Below are positions 8,265-17,712 of a stretch of 59,647 nucleotides of DNA, piece by piece. The position numbers and the translations under genes are program-made. The stretch spans positions 1 through 59,647 of the forward strand of contig CACZQN010000060.1 in the NCBI GenBank assembly GCA_902783375.1, given 5' to 3'. The DNA comes from an uncultured Lachnospiraceae bacterium. GTDB lineage: Bacteria > Bacillota > Clostridia > Lachnospirales > Lachnospiraceae. Position 1 is the first letter of the stretch; each line of letters starts with the position of its first letter. The notes under the pieces were generated by a model. It made no database searches, was not told the origin of the DNA, and saw nothing but the letters and a program-made list of their open reading frames with translations.

Positions 8265-8337
8265 GCGCGAGTGGCTCAGTTGGTGGAGTACAACCTTGCC
8301 AAGGTTGGGGTCGCGGGTTCGAGTCCCGTCTCGCGCT
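8265..8337 (+). tRNA. tRNA-Gly(GCC)
   Basis: A complete cloverleaf: acceptor GCGCGAG/CTCGCGC, D stem GCTC/GAGT, anticodon stem CAACC/GGTTG around TTGCCAA (anticodon GCC), T arm GCGGG-TTCGAGT-CCCGT. The 3' CCA is not encoded. Confidence 0.95.
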
Positions 8338-8360
8338 CTTATTTTTTGCCCAGGGCTAAA

Positions 8361-8392
8361 AAAAGAAGCATCGATGTGATGCTTCTTTTTTT
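8361..8392 (+). terminator. Bidirectional intrinsic terminator between tRNA-Gly and htrA
   Basis: A 12-bp stem (AAAAGAAGCATC/GATGCTTCTTTT) with a 5-nt loop is followed by a T run on the plus strand and also on the minus strand, so it can serve both converging transcripts. Confidence 0.85.
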
Positions 8393-8468
8393 GTTTCCCG
8401 GACAGGGTTGCTGCCCTGCCCGGTTTAATTTATTTTTCTATATCGATTCGATTACGACTTCGATTCCA

Positions 8469-9833
8469 TTACGACAGTCCTTCAACCTCACTTCTTGCAC
8501 CAAGCGTAATCGTGACGGTCTTCTCTTTGTATTTGCCGGCATTGTAGACGGATACGTTCAGCGTGATGACCGACCCTGCTTTCTGGTAAGCAAGCTCTTC
8601 CTGCAGCTCTTCCATGGAGGTGATCTTCATCCCGTTAAATCCTGTGATGACATCTCCCATCTTCAGGCCTGCTTTTTCAGCCGGGCTGTCCTCTGCCACT
8701 TCCACGACATAGACACCGATCGGAAGTCCATATGTCTTATGGAAGTTCTCGGTGACATCGTTCCCGACGATACCCAGATATGCACGGTCTTCTTCGGCAA
8801 CCTGTTCACGGGTCATCAGGTTTTCGATGATCGGGATAGCTGTCGAGATCGGGATGGCGAACCCCATGCCCTCGACGCTCTCATCCGAATACTTCGCCGA
8901 GTTAATACCGATGACTTCGCCGTAAATGTTCAGCAGTGCGCCGCCGGAGTTCCCCGGGTTGATGGCTGCATCGGTCTGGATCAGTTTCAGGGTGTAGTCT
9001 TCTGTAGACATCTCACGGTTCAGCGCACTGATATATCCTACAGTTGTAGACTGTCCATAACCCAGTGCGTTACCGATGGCGATGGCCATCTGTCCGACCT
9101 TCAGTTCATCCGAATTACCGAGGGTAGCAACCTTGATGTAGTCCTTTGTCTCATCGGTTACTTCGGAGAGGTCGACGGAAATGACCGCCAGATCGTAGCT
9201 GGATGCTGCGCCGACCACCTTTGCCGGTGCTGTTGTCTCATCGCCGAAGGTAACGGTCAGAGTCTGGTCTGTCGCGCCATCCGCTTCTGCGATCACGTGG
9301 TTGTTGGTGACGATCAGCAGTTCCTGATCATTCTGTCCGATGATGATACCCGATCCACTGCCGCCAGCCTGCTGTGTATAGATCCTGCCCCAGAAATTCA
9401 TCTGGACATTCATCATATTGTCGATGGAAACGATCGACGGCATCACATTCTCCACAACGCCGGAGACATCCGTCACCGTGGCAACCGGTGTCTCGCTGTC
9501 ATCATGGCCGCCGGTCACGGTCAAGGTCACCGCATTCCCGGAATCCGTGTCATTCACGGCTGCCTGGAGCGTACCGTTCGCCGACATTGTTCCTCTGCCT
9601 GTCTCTGTCGCAGCAGCGACCGTCGTTCCTTCCCTCACTGCCAGGCTCTTTCCGACTGCCACACCGCCGCCGGCAGCTCCGATCACCATTGCACCTGCAA
9701 GGATCCACGCCGCCACTTTTCTGCCGCTGTGTCTTTTTGTTTTCTTCATTGAAGCAGTTGCTTCTGCATTCGCCTCTGTATTCATCTCCGCGTGCTGCAC
9801 TTCATTTAAATATTCATCTCTGTAATCTTCCAT
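8469..9833 (-). CDS. htrA: HtrA/DegP-like membrane-anchored serine protease
   Basis: 454 residues. An acidic cytoplasmic N-terminus is followed by one membrane segment (about residues 39-61), a trypsin-like domain with His in 'VTNNHVI', Asp in 'SYDLAVI' and Ser in 'NPGNSGGALL', and a C-terminal PDZ domain ('SPAEKAGLKMGDVITG'). These proteases degrade misfolded exported proteins at the outer face of the membrane. The ATG has an AAGGAGG site. A small GGAA-loop hairpin (9856-9871) sits 13 nt before that site. Confidence 0.93.
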   Translation of the reverse strand: MEDYRDEYLNEVQHAEMNTEANAEATASMKKTKRHSGRKVAAWILAGAMVIGAAGGGVAVGKSLAVREGTTVAAATETGRGTMSANGTLQAAVNDTDSGNAVTLTVTGGHDDSETPVATVTDVSGVVENVMPSIVSIDNMMNVQMNFWGRIYTQQAGGSGSGIIIGQNDQELLIVTNNHVIAEADGATDQTLTVTFGDETTAPAKVVGAASSYDLAVISVDLSEVTDETKDYIKVATLGNSDELKVGQMAIAIGNALGYGQSTTVGYISALNREMSTEDYTLKLIQTDAAINPGNSGGALLNIYGEVIGINSAKYSDESVEGMGFAIPISTAIPIIENLMTREQVAEEDRAYLGIVGNDVTENFHKTYGLPIGVYVVEVAEDSPAEKAGLKMGDVITGFNGMKITSMEELQEELAYQKAGSVITLNVSVYNAGKYKEKTVTITLGARSEVEGLS

Positions 9834-9922
9834 GATGTGCCTCCTTCTATCTTCTGCAGCCTTCCGGCTGCTTCTCTTTTCTTTTCAAGAGAAATGATAG
9901 TTCCAAATTGTGAAGGGATTGT

Positions 9923-9957
9923 GAAGAAAAAAAGGAGCATTTGTGAAAAATGCTCCT
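9923..9957 (-). terminator. Intrinsic terminator of the pepF-argS-rlmI gene group
   Basis: A 10-bp stem (AGGAGCATTT/AAATGCTCCT) with a 5-nt loop is followed on the minus strand by TTTTTTTCTTC, 25 nt beyond the rlmI-type stop codon. Confidence 0.85.
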
Positions 9958-9981
9958 CATTTGTTATTCGCTTTTGGTTCT

Positions 9982-11214
9982 TTACAGGACCTGGAACAGA
10001 TAGAACTTCAGGTAATAGGAATCGGATTCTGCCCACAGGATCGGATGATCCGGCGCCTGGGTCCGGAACTCGACCTGTCGCAGCGTTCTTCCTGCATCTT
10101 TGGCCGCCGCGGCGATGGTATCCGCAAACAGCCCCGGCTCCATGAAGTGCGAGCAGGAACAGGTTGCAAGGAAGCCGCCGCGCTTGACCAGCTGCATCCC
10201 GCGCAGATTGATCTCCTTGTATCCCTTGACTGCTTTCTTCACAGAAGCTCTTGACTTGGTGAAAGCAGGCGGATCGAGGATGACCAGGTCGTACTGCTCA
10301 CCCTCGCGGATCAGCTGCGGCAGCAGTTCAAAGACATCTGCCGTTTCAAATGACACCCGGTCTTCCAGTCCGTTCAGTTCTGCGTTCTTTCTCGCCATCG
10401 CAACGGCATCTGCGGACGCGTCGACACCGAGAACAGACTTCGCGCCGGCGATTCCCGCGTTCAGAGCAAAGGAACCGGTATGCGTGAAGCAGTCCAGGAC
10501 TTTCGCATCTTTTGCGACGGCATGGATGGCTCTCCGGTTGTACTTCTGATCGAGGAAGAACCCGGTCTTCTGTCCATCCGCCACATCCACCAGATAGTGC
10601 ACGCCATTTTCCACAATCTCAACCGTCGTCTCAAATGGATCGCCCAGAAAGCCCTTGATCCGCTCCATGCCCTCGAGTGTCCGGACCTTCGCATCCGAGC
10701 GCTCATAGACGCCGCGGATGGGCATCCCATGCTCCGCAAGCACACGCTTCAGTTCTTCGATAATTTCTTCTTTAAAACGGTCGATCCCAAGCGCCAGCGA
10801 TTCCACAACAAGGACATCGGCGTATTTATCAACCGTCAGGCCCGGCAGGAAGTCCGCCTCACCGAAGATCACGCGGAAGGACGTCTCGCCCGGCATCACA
10901 GCCAGTCTGTACGAGACTGCATCGTTCACCCGTGCGGCAAAGAAGTCCTGGTCGATCGTCTGGTCCTTCTCTCTCGTCAGCAGCCGGATCCGGATCTTGC
11001 TGGCTCCGTTATAGAAACCGGTTCCCATAAAATATCCGGTATGGCTGTGGACATCCACCAGGCAGCCATCCTGCACGGCTAAAAGCGCCTCTTTCGACAG
11101 TTCCTGGTCGATCTCATTATCATAGACCCACAGGCCGCCTGCCCGGAGGATTCTGCCTTCTCCCCGCTTCAGGGCGATTGTTACTCTTCCGGATGGCATC
11201 CGGTCATTTTCCAT
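9982..11214 (-). CDS. rlmI: Class I SAM-dependent rRNA (m5C) methyltransferase, RlmI-like
   Basis: 410 residues. An N-terminal PUA-type RNA-binding region ('GGLWVYDNEID') is followed by the methyltransferase core: SAM loop 'VLDCFTHTGSFALNAG', 'VLGVDASADAV' and the catalytic-type 'ILDPPAFTK' and 'ATCSCSHFM' with the cysteine. The E. coli homologue methylates C1962 of 23S rRNA; the target here is inferred. The gene overlaps the preceding acyltransferase gene by 11 nt, so they are translationally linked. Confidence 0.9.
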   Translation of the reverse strand: MENDRMPSGRVTIALKRGEGRILRAGGLWVYDNEIDQELSKEALLAVQDGCLVDVHSHTGYFMGTGFYNGASKIRIRLLTREKDQTIDQDFFAARVNDAVSYRLAVMPGETSFRVIFGEADFLPGLTVDKYADVLVVESLALGIDRFKEEIIEELKRVLAEHGMPIRGVYERSDAKVRTLEGMERIKGFLGDPFETTVEIVENGVHYLVDVADGQKTGFFLDQKYNRRAIHAVAKDAKVLDCFTHTGSFALNAGIAGAKSVLGVDASADAVAMARKNAELNGLEDRVSFETADVFELLPQLIREGEQYDLVILDPPAFTKSRASVKKAVKGYKEINLRGMQLVKRGGFLATCSCSHFMEPGLFADTIAAAAKDAGRTLRQVEFRTQAPDHPILWAESDSYYLKFYLFQVL

Positions 11215-12214
11215 ATTCTTTCCTTTCTTCTTTCCGGAAGATCATCCGGTTCACACCATTGACAATTCCATCATAGATCTTCCGGACGATATCTCTCGAC
11301 AGCAGGACGGCCAGCACGGCCGACAGAACCAGCGAGTACACCAGATAGATCTTCGGATTCTCCGCGAAATACATCTGCTTTCTGAGCCACGTCAGGATCA
11401 GCACATGGAAGATGTAGACCGTCACCGAATTGGTCCCGATCTTCGTGATCACCGGAATCTCGACGCGCGGTGCCATGTTGATCAGCGAGAAGATCATCGG
11501 CACGGACAGGACATAGAGAATCAGCCGCATCTCCATCGCCGTCATCTGGTGGCTGCTCGAATACGGTCTTCGAAGCAGCAGCGTCGCATGGTTCATCCAT
11601 CCTGCCTTCAGGACAAAGTACACGATGACAAGGCAGCCGGCGAACACCAGGATGCCCGGTACCGGGGAGTATTTTCGCAGCTTCTCGACAAATGCCGGCT
11701 GCATCTTCAGTCCCAGTACAAAGAACGGCATCAGCGCCACGAATCTGCCGAGGGTCATGTACAGATCAAAATCGCTGAAGAACGGGATGATGAGTCCCAG
11801 GAGGAACATCAGCGGCACCACAAACCGGATCTTCACCAGATCCTTTGCAAGAATCCGGTAGAAGAAGCAGGCAAGCAGGAACCACAGTCCCCAGCGCGGC
11901 GTGGTGATGGTGAGGTACTCAAGGAATGGGGTCTTCTGATTTCCAGCCAGAAAACTCACCACGACCACGATCAGATCAAAAATCACATACGGTACAAGGA
12001 AATTCTGCACCGCACCATCCCGGCACTTCTCGACATTTTTCGAAAAAAAACCTGTGATCAGGACGAAGGCCGGCATGTGGAACATATAGATGCAGGTATA
12101 AATGTAATCAATCTTCGGCACGTCATTGCTGACGGAATTCAGCATGTGCCCCAGGATGACGGTAAAGATCAGAAAGGCTTTGATGTTGTCAAACAAAGGA
12201 TCCCGTTTCTTCAT
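11204..12214 (-). CDS. Acyltransferase family 3 membrane protein
   Basis: 336 residues with about ten hydrophobic segments. The start 'DPLFDNIKAFLIFTVILGH' contains the family's conserved His in the first segment. Such proteins transfer acyl groups to membrane-associated sugars, for example OatA- or fucose 4-O-acetylase-like enzymes; the substrate cannot be told. It sits 13 nt after argS and overlaps rlmI, so it is part of that operon. Confidence 0.88.
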   Translation of the reverse strand: MKKRDPLFDNIKAFLIFTVILGHMLNSVSNDVPKIDYIYTCIYMFHMPAFVLITGFFSKNVEKCRDGAVQNFLVPYVIFDLIVVVVSFLAGNQKTPFLEYLTITTPRWGLWFLLACFFYRILAKDLVKIRFVVPLMFLLGLIIPFFSDFDLYMTLGRFVALMPFFVLGLKMQPAFVEKLRKYSPVPGILVFAGCLVIVYFVLKAGWMNHATLLLRRPYSSSHQMTAMEMRLILYVLSVPMIFSLINMAPRVEIPVITKIGTNSVTVYIFHVLILTWLRKQMYFAENPKIYLVYSLVLSAVLAVLLSRDIVRKIYDGIVNGVNRMIFRKEERKEYGK

Positions 12215-12227
12215 ACCTTCTCTCCCA

Positions 12228-14057
12228 TTACATATGCTTCGGTGCTTCGATTCCCAGCAGATCCAGGCCCTTCACGAGCACACGCTCGCAGAGTGCAATC
12301 AGTTTCAGATAGGACTTCTTCTTCTCTTCATCCGCCTCTGAAAGAATATAATTCTCATGATAAAAATGATTCAGTGCATTCGATAGTTCAAAGATATACT
12401 GGCAGACCTTGTGCGGTGCCAGCTCTCCTGCTGCCTGACGGACCATATCCGCAAAGCGGCAGATCACCAGTTCCATCTCCCGTTCACTGTCATTGACGAC
12501 CGCCGCACCGTCTTCACCCGTCTTCATCGGCGGCAGGATGCAGGCATCATGCATGGTCTGGCCAAATTCTGCTTCCTCCACGCCGAGTTCCTGGCGGTAC
12601 TTCTCGAGGATCGAGCGGATTCTGACAACCGTGTACTGGATGTACGGGCCGGTATTTCCTTCAAAGGAAGCAAACCGCTCCAGATCAAAGACATAGTCCT
12701 TCGAAGCCTGGTTTGACAGATCGCCGTACTTCAGCGCTGCAAGACCGACCTGCTTTGCGGTCACAGCCAGTTCCTCTTCCGGCATGTCACGGTTCTCCAT
12801 CTTGCGGCGTACTTCCGCCTCGATGTCCCCGGTCAGCTGCTCGAGCCGCATGACGCCGCCGTCACGGGTCTTGAACGGTTTTCCATCCTTCCCGTTCATC
12901 GTGCCAAAGCCGATGAAGGTCAGCTTTGTTTCCGGCGGTATGATACCGGTCTTCTTCGCCACACGGAATACCTGCGTAAAATGCAGTTCCTGCCGCTTGT
13001 CGACGACGTAGATGACCTGGTTCGGATGATACAGCTGCTCACGTTCTACAAGTGTAGCAAGGTCCGTAGTTGCATACAGTGCCGCACCATCAGACTTGCG
13101 GACGATGCACGGCGGCAGTTCCTTCTTGTCGCCTTCCTCTGCAATATCCACAACCAGCGCACCCTGGCTCTCATGGGCAAATCCGTCCGCTTCCATCTTT
13201 GCGAGCATGTCGTCGATATATGGTGCAGCGTCACTCTCGCCCTTCCAGAGCTCGAAGGAGACGTTCAGATTCCCGTAGTTCTTCTTGAGATCCGCGACCG
13301 AAACCTTCATGATCTGGTTCCAGAGTGCCACATAGCCCCTGCGGCCGTTCTGCAGATCGAGAACCGCCTGCAGCGCCTCTGCATGATATTCCGGATCCTC
13401 TTTGGACTTCGCGCTGGCTGTCGGATAGATTTCCTCGAGCTCTGCGACCGTAAACGGTGCTTCCTCCGGATATTCCCCTTCGTAATTCTCATCAAAATAG
13501 ACCAGCTCCGGATTGCGGTGGCGCTTCTCCGTGATCACCAGTCCCATCGGCATGCCCCAGTCGCCCATATGGACGTCGCCGATGACCTTGTGGCCGGCAA
13601 ACTGGAGAATCCGCTTGACACTCTCCCCGATGATGGCCGGGCGCAGATGTCCCACATGGAGCGGCTTTGCGATGTTGGCGCCGCCGTAATCCACGATCAC
13701 CATCTCCGGTTCTGCTGCCTTCTCCACGCCCAGATCGTCATAGGCATACATATATTCTGCAAATGACGACAGGTAGGACGGGCGGAGGGTCAGGTTGATA
13801 AAGCCCGGCTTGACAGCCTCCACCTTCTCGAACATCAGCTTGCCGGTCTCCGATGCGAGCACCGCCGCCACGATCTCCTCGGCGATCACAATCGGTGCCT
13901 TATGGTATGCCTTTGCGGCAGCCATCGCCCCGTTGCTCTGGTAGTCGCACAGATCCGGGCGGTTCGAAACCGACGCCATGGCGTATTTCTCATCATATCC
14001 TGCAGCCGCAAACGCTTCCCTGACGGCTGCACTTACATTGGTCAGTAATGAATTCAT
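12228..14057 (-). CDS. argS: Arginyl-tRNA synthetase
   Basis: 609 residues, class Ia. An N-terminal additional domain is followed by 'VDYGGANIAKPLHVGHLRP' (HIGH-type motif as HVGH) and a C-terminal anticodon-binding DALR domain ending 'LLGIEAPKHM'. As in many ArgRS enzymes the canonical KMSKS is replaced, here by a region around 'KTRDGGVMRL'. It charges tRNA-Arg. It lies 41 nt after pepF. Confidence 0.95.
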   Translation of the reverse strand: MNSLLTNVSAAVREAFAAAGYDEKYAMASVSNRPDLCDYQSNGAMAAAKAYHKAPIVIAEEIVAAVLASETGKLMFEKVEAVKPGFINLTLRPSYLSSFAEYMYAYDDLGVEKAAEPEMVIVDYGGANIAKPLHVGHLRPAIIGESVKRILQFAGHKVIGDVHMGDWGMPMGLVITEKRHRNPELVYFDENYEGEYPEEAPFTVAELEEIYPTASAKSKEDPEYHAEALQAVLDLQNGRRGYVALWNQIMKVSVADLKKNYGNLNVSFELWKGESDAAPYIDDMLAKMEADGFAHESQGALVVDIAEEGDKKELPPCIVRKSDGAALYATTDLATLVEREQLYHPNQVIYVVDKRQELHFTQVFRVAKKTGIIPPETKLTFIGFGTMNGKDGKPFKTRDGGVMRLEQLTGDIEAEVRRKMENRDMPEEELAVTAKQVGLAALKYGDLSNQASKDYVFDLERFASFEGNTGPYIQYTVVRIRSILEKYRQELGVEEAEFGQTMHDACILPPMKTGEDGAAVVNDSEREMELVICRFADMVRQAAGELAPHKVCQYIFELSNALNHFYHENYILSEADEEKKKSYLKLIALCERVLVKGLDLLGIEAPKHM

Positions 14058-14098
14058 GTCGATCCTTTCCTTGCAAATCTATCGCTTCACGCCGGCAT

Positions 14099-15898
14099 TC
14101 AGTCTGTCAGCGCTTCCATCTCCTGAATCAGTTCTTCGAAGAGTTTCAGGGCCTGTTCGATCGGTTCCTTGGTTCCAAGGTCCACGCCTGCGATCTTCAG
14201 CAGACTCACCGGATCCTTGGTGCAGCCGCTGGAGAGGAACTCCAGGTAGGCATCCACCGCCGGCTGTCCTTCCGCCAGAATTCTTCTGGCAATGGCGACG
14301 GCCGCACAGAAGGAAGTCGCATACTGATAGACGTAGAAATTATAATAAAAATGCGGAATTCTGCTCCACTCGTATCCGATCAGTTCATCCGATACCATAT
14401 CCGGTCCGAAATACTGCTGGTTCAGTGCATAATAGGTCTGATACAGACTTTCAGCGGTCAGCACTTCACCCTCTTCTGCCATCCGGTTGGCCTTCCGCTC
14501 GAATTCCCCGAACATGGTCTGCCGGTATACGGTGCCCTTGAAGCTCTCGAGGAAATGATTGATCAGTGCCATGCGCTCGCGCTTCTCCGTCACCTTTCCG
14601 AGCATGTATTCCATCAGCAGGACTTCGTTGCAGGTCGATGCGACTTCTGCGACGAAGATCTTGTAATCGGAATCGAAAAGACTGAGTTTCTCGGAGGAGA
14701 AATAGGAATGCATGGAGTGTCCCATCTCGTGTGCCAGGGTAAAGACATCGTCGAGACGGTTGTTGTAGTTGAGCAGCACATACGGATGGACGCCGTAGAC
14801 GCCGTTCGAATACGCGCCGCCGCGCTTTCCTTCATTCTCAACAACATCGACCCACCGGTTGCTGAACGCTTCCCGCAGGAGATCCTGGTACCGGCTTCCG
14901 AGCGGTGCCATGGCCTCGATGACCAGCGCCTTCGCCTCGTCGATCGTATAGCGGGAGGTCGCATCCGGCACCATCGGTGCATAGACATCATACATATGCA
15001 GTTCATCCACGCCGAGCATCTTTCTGCGCAGTCTGACATAGGCATGCATCTTGTCCAGGTTGTCGTGCACTGCTTCGATCAGGTTGTCGCAGACCGCCGG
15101 CGATACATCCACGCGGTCTACTGCCGCTTCAAATGTGGATGGATATTTTCTTGCAGCCGCATAGAACCGCAGCTGCTTCACCTGTGCAGAAAACATGGCT
15201 GCAAGTGCATTTTCAAAGCTCTTATAAGTCTCATAATAGAGACGGAATGCTTCTTTTCTGAGATTCCTGTCCGTGCTCTCTTCGAGCGGCACGAAGCGGC
15301 CGTTCGTGATCTGGATCCGGTTCCCCTCAGCATCAACAACTTCCGGGAACTTCAGATCCGCATCAATGAACATGGAGTAGATGTCCTCCGGCGATGCAGC
15401 CATCTCACCTGCAGATGCAAGCAGTTCTTCCACTTCCGCACTACGGCTGTGCGCACGGCCCCGAAGGATCTCGCGGATGGTCACCTGGAAGGCCAGGAGT
15501 CCCGGCTCCTCTTTGTACCAGACCTCGATCGTCCCTTCCGGCAGCGCCAGGACGGCCGGCTCGAAGAAGGCAAGGTCCGTGGAGACCTTGACGGAAAGGG
15601 ACATCACCCGCATCTTCATCGCCTGCGTCTTCTGGTTCGCGGTATCGACATCGTTTGCCATCATGGCGTAGCTATATGCTTTGTAGAGGCGCTCGCTCAT
15701 CTTCTCGTAATCCGTCAGGAAATGCAGAAGATTCGCAGCGTTCTGCGTGACACTGTCCCGCATTTTTGCAAGTTCTGCGGTCATCGCTTCGACGATCTCC
15801 AGATCTTTCTCAAAGAGCGTCTCATTCTCATATACATCTTCCAGGCGCCAGGTCAGCTCTACCGGCACTTCCTCGCGTCTGGGCAGTTTCTGTTCCAT
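14099..15898 (-). CDS. pepF: Oligoendopeptidase F
   Basis: 599 residues of the M3B zinc peptidase family. The catalytic motif 'TLAHEMGHSMHS' (HEXXH) and a downstream glutamate region are present. PepF cleaves short peptides in the cytoplasm. The ATG at 15898 follows GGAGG by 7 nt; an ATG 13 codons upstream has no site. The ribosome-binding site lies inside the 3' arm of a hairpin (15905-15927) followed by seven T's, which could limit both transcription and translation. Confidence 0.94.
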   Translation of the reverse strand: MEQKLPRREEVPVELTWRLEDVYENETLFEKDLEIVEAMTAELAKMRDSVTQNAANLLHFLTDYEKMSERLYKAYSYAMMANDVDTANQKTQAMKMRVMSLSVKVSTDLAFFEPAVLALPEGTIEVWYKEEPGLLAFQVTIREILRGRAHSRSAEVEELLASAGEMAASPEDIYSMFIDADLKFPEVVDAEGNRIQITNGRFVPLEESTDRNLRKEAFRLYYETYKSFENALAAMFSAQVKQLRFYAAARKYPSTFEAAVDRVDVSPAVCDNLIEAVHDNLDKMHAYVRLRRKMLGVDELHMYDVYAPMVPDATSRYTIDEAKALVIEAMAPLGSRYQDLLREAFSNRWVDVVENEGKRGGAYSNGVYGVHPYVLLNYNNRLDDVFTLAHEMGHSMHSYFSSEKLSLFDSDYKIFVAEVASTCNEVLLMEYMLGKVTEKRERMALINHFLESFKGTVYRQTMFGEFERKANRMAEEGEVLTAESLYQTYYALNQQYFGPDMVSDELIGYEWSRIPHFYYNFYVYQYATSFCAAVAIARRILAEGQPAVDAYLEFLSSGCTKDPVSLLKIAGVDLGTKEPIEQALKLFEELIQEMEALTD

Positions 15899-15927
15899 AA
15901 AAAAACCTCCATCGTAAAGATGAAGGT
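15899..15927 (-). promoter_or_regulatory. Hairpin with T-tract that hides the pepF ribosome-binding site
   Basis: ACCTTCATC pairs over 9 positions (one T-G wobble) with GATGGAGGT around loop TTTAC; TTTTTT and then the ATG follow. GGAGG is within the 3' arm. It resembles an intrinsic terminator merged with a translation switch. Confidence 0.6.
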
Positions 15928-15980
15928 ATTTTCGCATAAAACCCCAGTAAAATCAAGGGTTACCTGTGAGATCCGGTGCT

Positions 15981-16412
15981 TTACAGCTCAATCTTGCCGG
16001 TATCTTTGTCGTTGATGACATAGTAAGCAGCAAAATCTTCCGGCTTCACGTAGATCTTCATGGAGCGGATGACATCAGCACCATCGATCTCGTTGTAGAC
16101 AGCAGTTGCTCTTGCTACGATATCATCGATATCAAACTCGCCGTTCTGGTACTGCAGGAAAACTTTCTTCTCAGCAACCTTCGAAGCAGCTTTCTTGACA
16201 GACTTGACAGCCTTCTTTGCTTCCTTTCCTGCAGCGTCCATAGCCGGCTCAACAGCCTTCTTGACCTTCTTTGCAGCAGGCTCAACAACCTTCTTGACAG
16301 ACTCTACAGTCTCTTCTGTCTTTGCTTCAGCCTTCTCAAGAACCGGCTCAGCAGCATCAACAGCCTTCTTGACTGCTTCTGTAATCTCCTGTGTTTTCTT
16401 TGTTTTTGCCAT
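15981..16412 (-). CDS. DUF6465-type protein with Ala/Lys/Glu-rich region
   Basis: 143 residues. Residues 1-75 are rich in Ala, Lys, Glu and Val in a helical, histone-H1-like pattern ('KAEAKTEETVESVKKVVEP'). The C-terminal 60 residues form a folded module beginning 'VFLQYQNGEFDIDDIVARA' and ending 'YYVINDKDTGKIEL', as in DUF6465 proteins of Clostridia. Biochemical function is unknown; a structural or nucleoid role is only suggested by composition. It has an AAGGAGG site and its own promoter. Confidence 0.75.
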   Translation of the reverse strand: MAKTKKTQEITEAVKKAVDAAEPVLEKAEAKTEETVESVKKVVEPAAKKVKKAVEPAMDAAGKEAKKAVKSVKKAASKVAEKKVFLQYQNGEFDIDDIVARATAVYNEIDGADVIRSMKIYVKPEDFAAYYVINDKDTGKIEL

Positions 16413-16466
16413 TGTTCTTTCCTCCTTGTTCTATCACAAGTAAAGTGAAGTTATTTTTCTTTTCAC

Positions 16467-16495
16467 ATCATACATGATAACACTCTTTATGCAAA
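16467..16495 (-). promoter_or_regulatory. Predicted promoter of the DUF6465 gene
   Basis: TTTGCA (16490-16495), 17-nt spacer, TATGAT (16467-16472), about 55 nt before the start codon. The next 80 nt towards holA hold a 7-bp inverted repeat GCACAAT/ATTGTGC and nothing else I recognise. Confidence 0.55.
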
Positions 16496-16572
16496 TTTCA
16501 ATTGGCAATCATTCACAAATGTATTGCACAATACGTCTGCTTATATAAGTAAATTGTGCCATTATTTGCCTA

Positions 16573-17544
16573 TTATGCATACTGTATAATGAAGGTTTCG
16601 ACCGCCATCTGGTCAGTGATTCTGCCGGTTTTCACTGCTTCTTCCAGCTTTGTCCCGGCCAGATATGCGGCCTCCAGTTCTGCTTTCTTGAAGTTTCTGG
16701 CCTGTGCCGCATAGTTCCTGACGGTGAACGGCGGGATCTTCAGAACCGATGCAATCTCACCGTCGCTGTGCGACGCAGCCTTCATATTCTTCACCTGCAG
16801 CAGCAGATGGAACTGTCGGTTCAGCATGTAGAGAATCCGCAGCGGCGGCTCATTCGACGCGAGCAGTTTTTCGTATGCTTCCACCGCTGTCTTCCGGTTC
16901 TTCATGCCGATCGCATCCGTCAGCCGGAAGATGCTCATCGCCAGCTGCTCCGGGCAGACCGCATCAATATCTTTGCTGTCGATGATTTCTCTGTCGCCGA
17001 CAAGCGCAATCAGCTTTTCCGCTTCATTTGACAGAACGTTCATATCCGTACCGCTCCGCAGGAAAAGATGCTCCATATCCCGGATGGTCATCTTCTTCCC
17101 TTCTCTCGCAAGCAGGCCGGCAAACCACCGTTTCAGCTGCTCCTCCTGCAGCGGCTTATATTCCACCGCCAGGCCGATCTTCGTGATGGTTTTATAGAGT
17201 CTGCTCCGCTTGTCCGGCGATGCTTCTGTAAAGACCATCACCGTCGTCGCCGGCATCTTTTCCAGAATCTCCGGGAACCGGTTCTGCGATGAGAACAGCC
17301 CCGCATCCTCAATCAGGATCACACGCCGCTCCGCAAAGAACGGCAGGGTCTCTGCAAAACTCTCCACCTCGTCCTCCCGGACTCCCTTCCCCTGATACCT
17401 TGCGAAATTCATGGTATCATCACCGGCCAGGGCTTTCACCAGCTGATTCTTATAATAGCGGATCTGATAGGACTCCTCCCCGTACAGCAGATAGCATGGC
17501 AGAAAATCCTTTGTTTTGATATCTTCAGCAATTGAATGCGCCAT
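16573..17544 (-). CDS. holA: DNA polymerase III delta subunit
   Basis: 323 residues. It has the clamp-loader delta architecture: 'CYLLYGEESYQIRYYKNQLV' at the start, the AAA-like core without a full Walker A, and a C-terminal helical collar. Delta opens the sliding clamp during replication. ATG at 17544 follows a strong GGAGGAGG site; ATG and GTG codons upstream lack one. It is the last recognisable gene before a gene-poor kilobase. Confidence 0.92.
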   Translation of the reverse strand: MAHSIAEDIKTKDFLPCYLLYGEESYQIRYYKNQLVKALAGDDTMNFARYQGKGVREDEVESFAETLPFFAERRVILIEDAGLFSSQNRFPEILEKMPATTVMVFTEASPDKRSRLYKTITKIGLAVEYKPLQEEQLKRWFAGLLAREGKKMTIRDMEHLFLRSGTDMNVLSNEAEKLIALVGDREIIDSKDIDAVCPEQLAMSIFRLTDAIGMKNRKTAVEAYEKLLASNEPPLRILYMLNRQFHLLLQVKNMKAASHSDGEIASVLKIPPFTVRNYAAQARNFKKAELEAAYLAGTKLEEAVKTGRITDQMAVETFIIQYA

Positions 17545-17677
17545 CGTCTCAACGACCTCCTCCGGGCACATGCCCACCTCCGGCGATCCCGGAACGGCAC
17601 CGCACCGTTTTTCTTTTACAATGATATCTTACAAGTTTTGCACAAAATCGACAAGTAAAAATCGTTCAATTCGTATC

Positions 17678-17706
17678 TTCCATCTGAGATTCATTTGTGT
17701 TATGAT
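17678..17706 (+). promoter_or_regulatory. Predicted extended -10 promoter, plus strand, between holA and the repeat region
   Basis: TTCCAT (17678-17683), 17-nt spacer ending in TGT, then TATGAT (17701-17706). The TG-N-TATGAT arrangement is an extended -10. No reading frame follows; a terminator lies about 100 nt downstream. Confidence 0.45.
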
Positions 17707-17712
17707 GTGTAT

